Source: Pseudomonadota bacterium (GTDB lineage: Bacteria > Pseudomonadota > Alphaproteobacteria > Rhizobiales > Beijerinckiaceae). From it: a stretch of 7,534 bases of DNA. The DNA is taken from NCBI GenBank assembly GCA_023386115.1, contig JAEWKL010000584.1, forward strand, positions 1 through 7,534, in the 5' to 3' direction. Positions 5,678 to 7,534 of the stretch are shown here, one piece after another. The notes beneath the pieces are model-generated. The model worked only from the letters and a program-made list of their open reading frames with translations, had not been told where the DNA came from and ran no database searches. Each line of letters starts with the position of its first letter. Position 1 is the first letter of the stretch. The position numbers were made by a program, and so were the translations under genes.

Positions 5678-7153
5678 CTACCCCCCGAACACCGACGTCA
5701 GCTGCTGACCGCCCCGGCTGATCGTCACCTCCCACATCGACGCGCTGGTGCGGGTCATGCGCTCCAGGTCCTTGGTCGAGGTCACCGGCGCGCCGTTGAC
5801 CGCCACCACGAGGTCGCCCTTCTGCAGGCCGGCCCGGTTGGCGAGGCTGCCGCCCTCGACCTCGGCGATGATCACGCCGTCGGCTTGCGCCTGGGCCGGC
5901 AGGTCGAGCTGCAGGTCCTCGGCCACCGCCGGCGACAGGTTGACCGCGGTAGCGCCGAGGAAGGGCGAGCGGGTCTTCACCTTCAGCGTGTCGCGCGGGC
6001 GAGTCTCCGGCGCCGGCCCGAGGCGCACCGGCACCATGGTGCGGGTGGCGCCGCGCAGGACCGTCAGCTTGGTCTCGCCCTTGATGCCCTTGAGCGCGAA
6101 GCGGTAGCCGAAGGCCTCCGGGTCGTCGACGGACTGGCCGTCCACCGCCAGGATCACGTCGCCGCGCTTGAGGCCGGCCTCCTCGGCCGGGCTCTTCGCC
6201 TGCATCGAGGCCACCAGCACCCCGGTCGGGTGGTCGAGACCGACGCTGTCGGCGATGTCCGGCGTCACGTGCTGGAGACGCGCGCCGAGCCAGGGCCGGC
6301 GCACCGTCTTGGCGCCGCCCTTTGCAGTCTCCACCACCGCCTTGACCATGCTGGCGGGGATGGCGAAGCCGATGCCGTGGCTGCCGCCGGATTGCGAGTA
6401 GATCGCCGTGTTGATGCCGACGAGGCCGCCATTGAGGTCGACCAGCGCCCCGCCCGAATTGCCCGGGTTGATCGCCGCGTCGGTCTGGATGAAGAACTGG
6501 TAATCGGCCGAGCCGACCTGGGTGCGGGCGAGCGCCGAGACGATGCCCTGCGTCACCGTCTGGCCGACGCCGAACGGATTGCCGATCGCGATCACGAAGT
6601 CGCCGACCTGCAGGTGCTCGGAATCGCCGATCTCCATCGGGCTGAGGCCGCCGTTGGGGCTCTTGATCTTGAGGATGGCGAGGTCGGTGCGGGGGTCGCG
6701 CAGCAGGATCTGCGCCTCGAACTCGCGCCGGTCGTTCAGCGCCACCTTCACCTCGTTCATGTTCTCGATGACGTGGTTGTTGGTGACGATCAGCCCCGAG
6801 GCGTCGACGATGACGCCCGAGCCGAGGGAGCGCTGCGCCCGCTCCTGCGGCAGGTTCGGGCTCGCATCGCCGAAGAAGCGGCGCAGGAACTCGTCCATGG
6901 CGCCGCGATTGGCGGCGCGCTTCTCGACATGGGTGCCGTAGACGTTGACCACGGAGGGCGCGGCACGCTTGACCAGCGGCGCGAAGGAGAGCTGCACCTG
7001 CGCCTTCGACTCGGGGACGACACGGTTGTCCTGCCGGTTATCCTGCAGGGCGCGGAAGGGCGGCACCGACTCGGCCTGCGCGGCCGCCGGATGGGCGACC
7101 CCGAGGAGGAGCGCGGCGAGCAGCAGGGAGGACGTCGGGCGGCGCATCGGCAT
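5678..7153 (-). CDS. periplasmic HtrA/DegP-family serine protease
   Basis: DegP/DegQ-type proteases (Do family) degrade or refold damaged proteins in the periplasm and belong to the envelope stress response. From the ATG at 7153 the product has 491 residues. A signal peptide at 1-27 (hydrophobic LLLAALLLGVA, likely cut after AQA) comes first. The protease domain at about 55-280 holds the triad His127 (TNNHVIE), Asp157 (RTDLAIL) and Ser233 in GNSGGA. Two PDZ domains lie at about 285-378 and 395-485. All catalytic residues are present, so it should be active. An AGGAG at 7158-7162 lies four bases before the ATG at 7153 and ten before another ATG at 7147; either may be used. A GTG at 7186 overlaps the glycosyltransferase stop but lacks this site. 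DegP, DegQ or a DegP-like paralogue cannot be told apart from sequence alone. Confidence 0.95.
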   Translation of the reverse strand: MPMRRPTSSLLLAALLLGVAHPAAAQAESVPPFRALQDNRQDNRVVPESKAQVQLSFAPLVKRAAPSVVNVYGTHVEKRAANRGAMDEFLRRFFGDASPNLPQERAQRSLGSGVIVDASGLIVTNNHVIENMNEVKVALNDRREFEAQILLRDPRTDLAILKIKSPNGGLSPMEIGDSEHLQVGDFVIAIGNPFGVGQTVTQGIVSALARTQVGSADYQFFIQTDAAINPGNSGGALVDLNGGLVGINTAIYSQSGGSHGIGFAIPASMVKAVVETAKGGAKTVRRPWLGARLQHVTPDIADSVGLDHPTGVLVASMQAKSPAEEAGLKRGDVILAVDGQSVDDPEAFGYRFALKGIKGETKLTVLRGATRTMVPVRLGPAPETRPRDTLKVKTRSPFLGATAVNLSPAVAEDLQLDLPAQAQADGVIIAEVEGGSLANRAGLQKGDLVVAVNGAPVTSTKDLERMTRTSASMWEVTISRGGQQLTSVFGG

Positions 7154-7157
7154 TCGG

Positions 7158-7162
7158 CTCCT
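7158..7162 (-). promoter_or_regulatory. ribosome binding site of the htrA-like gene
   Basis: AGGAG on the minus strand sits just before two ATG codons (7153 and 7147) that open a standard signal peptide. It argues against the longer GTG start at 7186. Confidence 0.55.
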
Positions 7163-7182
7163 GATGGATCTGGCTCGTTCTC

Positions 7183-7534
7183 TCACATGACAGCACTGCG
7201 CTGAAAAGATGGCGCCTCGGCCGCATCGACCATACTCGCATAGAGGTCGCGCAAAGCGGCGGCATGGGCGGCGAGCGTCATCGGGGCGGCCCAGTAGCGC
7301 GCATGCGCCGCCCGGCCGAGCCGGCGCACCAGGGCGTCGTCCCGCAGCCGGCCGAAGGCCTCGGCGAGGACCGCGACGTCGGGCGCGACGACGAAGCCGG
7401 TCTCGCCATCGCGGATCATCTCACCGGCCCCGGCCCGATCGGAGGCGATCGCCGGAATGCCGGCGGCCAGGGCCTCGTAGACCGTGAGCGGACCGGTCTC
7501 CAGCCAGCGCGCCGGCGCCGCCACGGCGCGAGCC
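7183..7534 (-). CDS. glycosyltransferase, GT4-like, C-terminal part (5' end outside window)
   Basis: Only the last roughly 117 residues are present. The frame runs open past the window edge with no need for the GTG at 7524 as a start. The visible part is the nucleotide-sugar-binding half of a GT-B enzyme of family GT4. It contains ETGPLTVYEALAAGIPAIAS, with the conserved E-x7-E spacing (Glu of ETG to Glu of YEALAAG is eight residues) and the A-G-x-P-A-I-A-S turn, then EMIRDGETGFVV and a helical C-terminal region. Such enzymes add sugars to polysaccharides, lipids or lipopolysaccharide; the substrate cannot be read here. The stop TGA (7185-7183) is 29 bases before the protease ATG, suggesting co-transcription with it. 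Its pairing with a periplasmic protease suggests an envelope role, but this may be chance adjacency. Confidence 0.85.
   Translation of the reverse strand, partial: ARAVAAPARWLETGPLTVYEALAAGIPAIASDRAGAGEMIRDGETGFVVAPDVAVLAEAFGRLRDDALVRRLGRAAHARYWAAPMTLAAHAAALRDLYASMVDAAEAPSFQRSAVM

Noticed and set aside
5432..5721. Short open frames on both strands in the gap between operons
   Set aside because: They run through the hairpin repeat, lack convincing ribosome sites and show no protein-like pattern.
5885..7204. 439-codon open frame on the + strand opposite the protease gene
   Set aside because: It is antisense to an intact HtrA with catalytic triad and PDZ domains, and its composition is typical of a high-GC shadow.

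Overview
The window looks like the chromosome of a high-GC alphaproteobacterium of the order Hyphomicrobiales (Rhizobiales), most likely Methylobacterium or a close relative. The evidence is the GC-rich composition, the short FlgD, the flgD-fliQ-flhA-fliR order known from rhizobial flagellar clusters, and a REP-like GC-rich intergenic repeat of a kind common in this order. The genus is inferred from general resemblance, not from a search.

Bases 36-5391 (+ strand) are one tightly packed flagellar operon segment: flgD (hook cap), fliQ, flhA and fliR (export gate), a FliJ-like coiled-coil protein, a FlgJ/CheL-type rod-binding protein without a muramidase domain, a FlgN-like chaperone, and a single-span protein resembling FliL. 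Four of the seven junctions are stop/start overlaps (GTGA, TGATG, GTGA, ATGA), so translation is probably coupled. Together the genes cover secretion of axial subunits (FlhA/FliQ/FliR with FliJ-like and FlgN-like helpers), rod assembly through the peptidoglycan layer, and hook capping.

Bases 5392-5677 separate two convergent gene groups. They hold a doublet of inverted hairpin repeats (5448-5478 and 5568-5598) plus a small adjoining hairpin. The differences between the arms preserve base pairing.

Bases 5678-7534 (- strand) encode a periplasmic HtrA/DegP-family serine protease with two PDZ domains. It lies downstream of the 3' end of a family-4-type glycosyltransferase that runs off the window. 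This is an envelope-related transcription unit unrelated to the flagellum.

I see no RNA gene, CRISPR array, insertion sequence or phage gene. Most of the window is conserved flagellar and housekeeping content. The least described parts are the FliJ-like and FliL-like genes and the paired-hairpin repeat.
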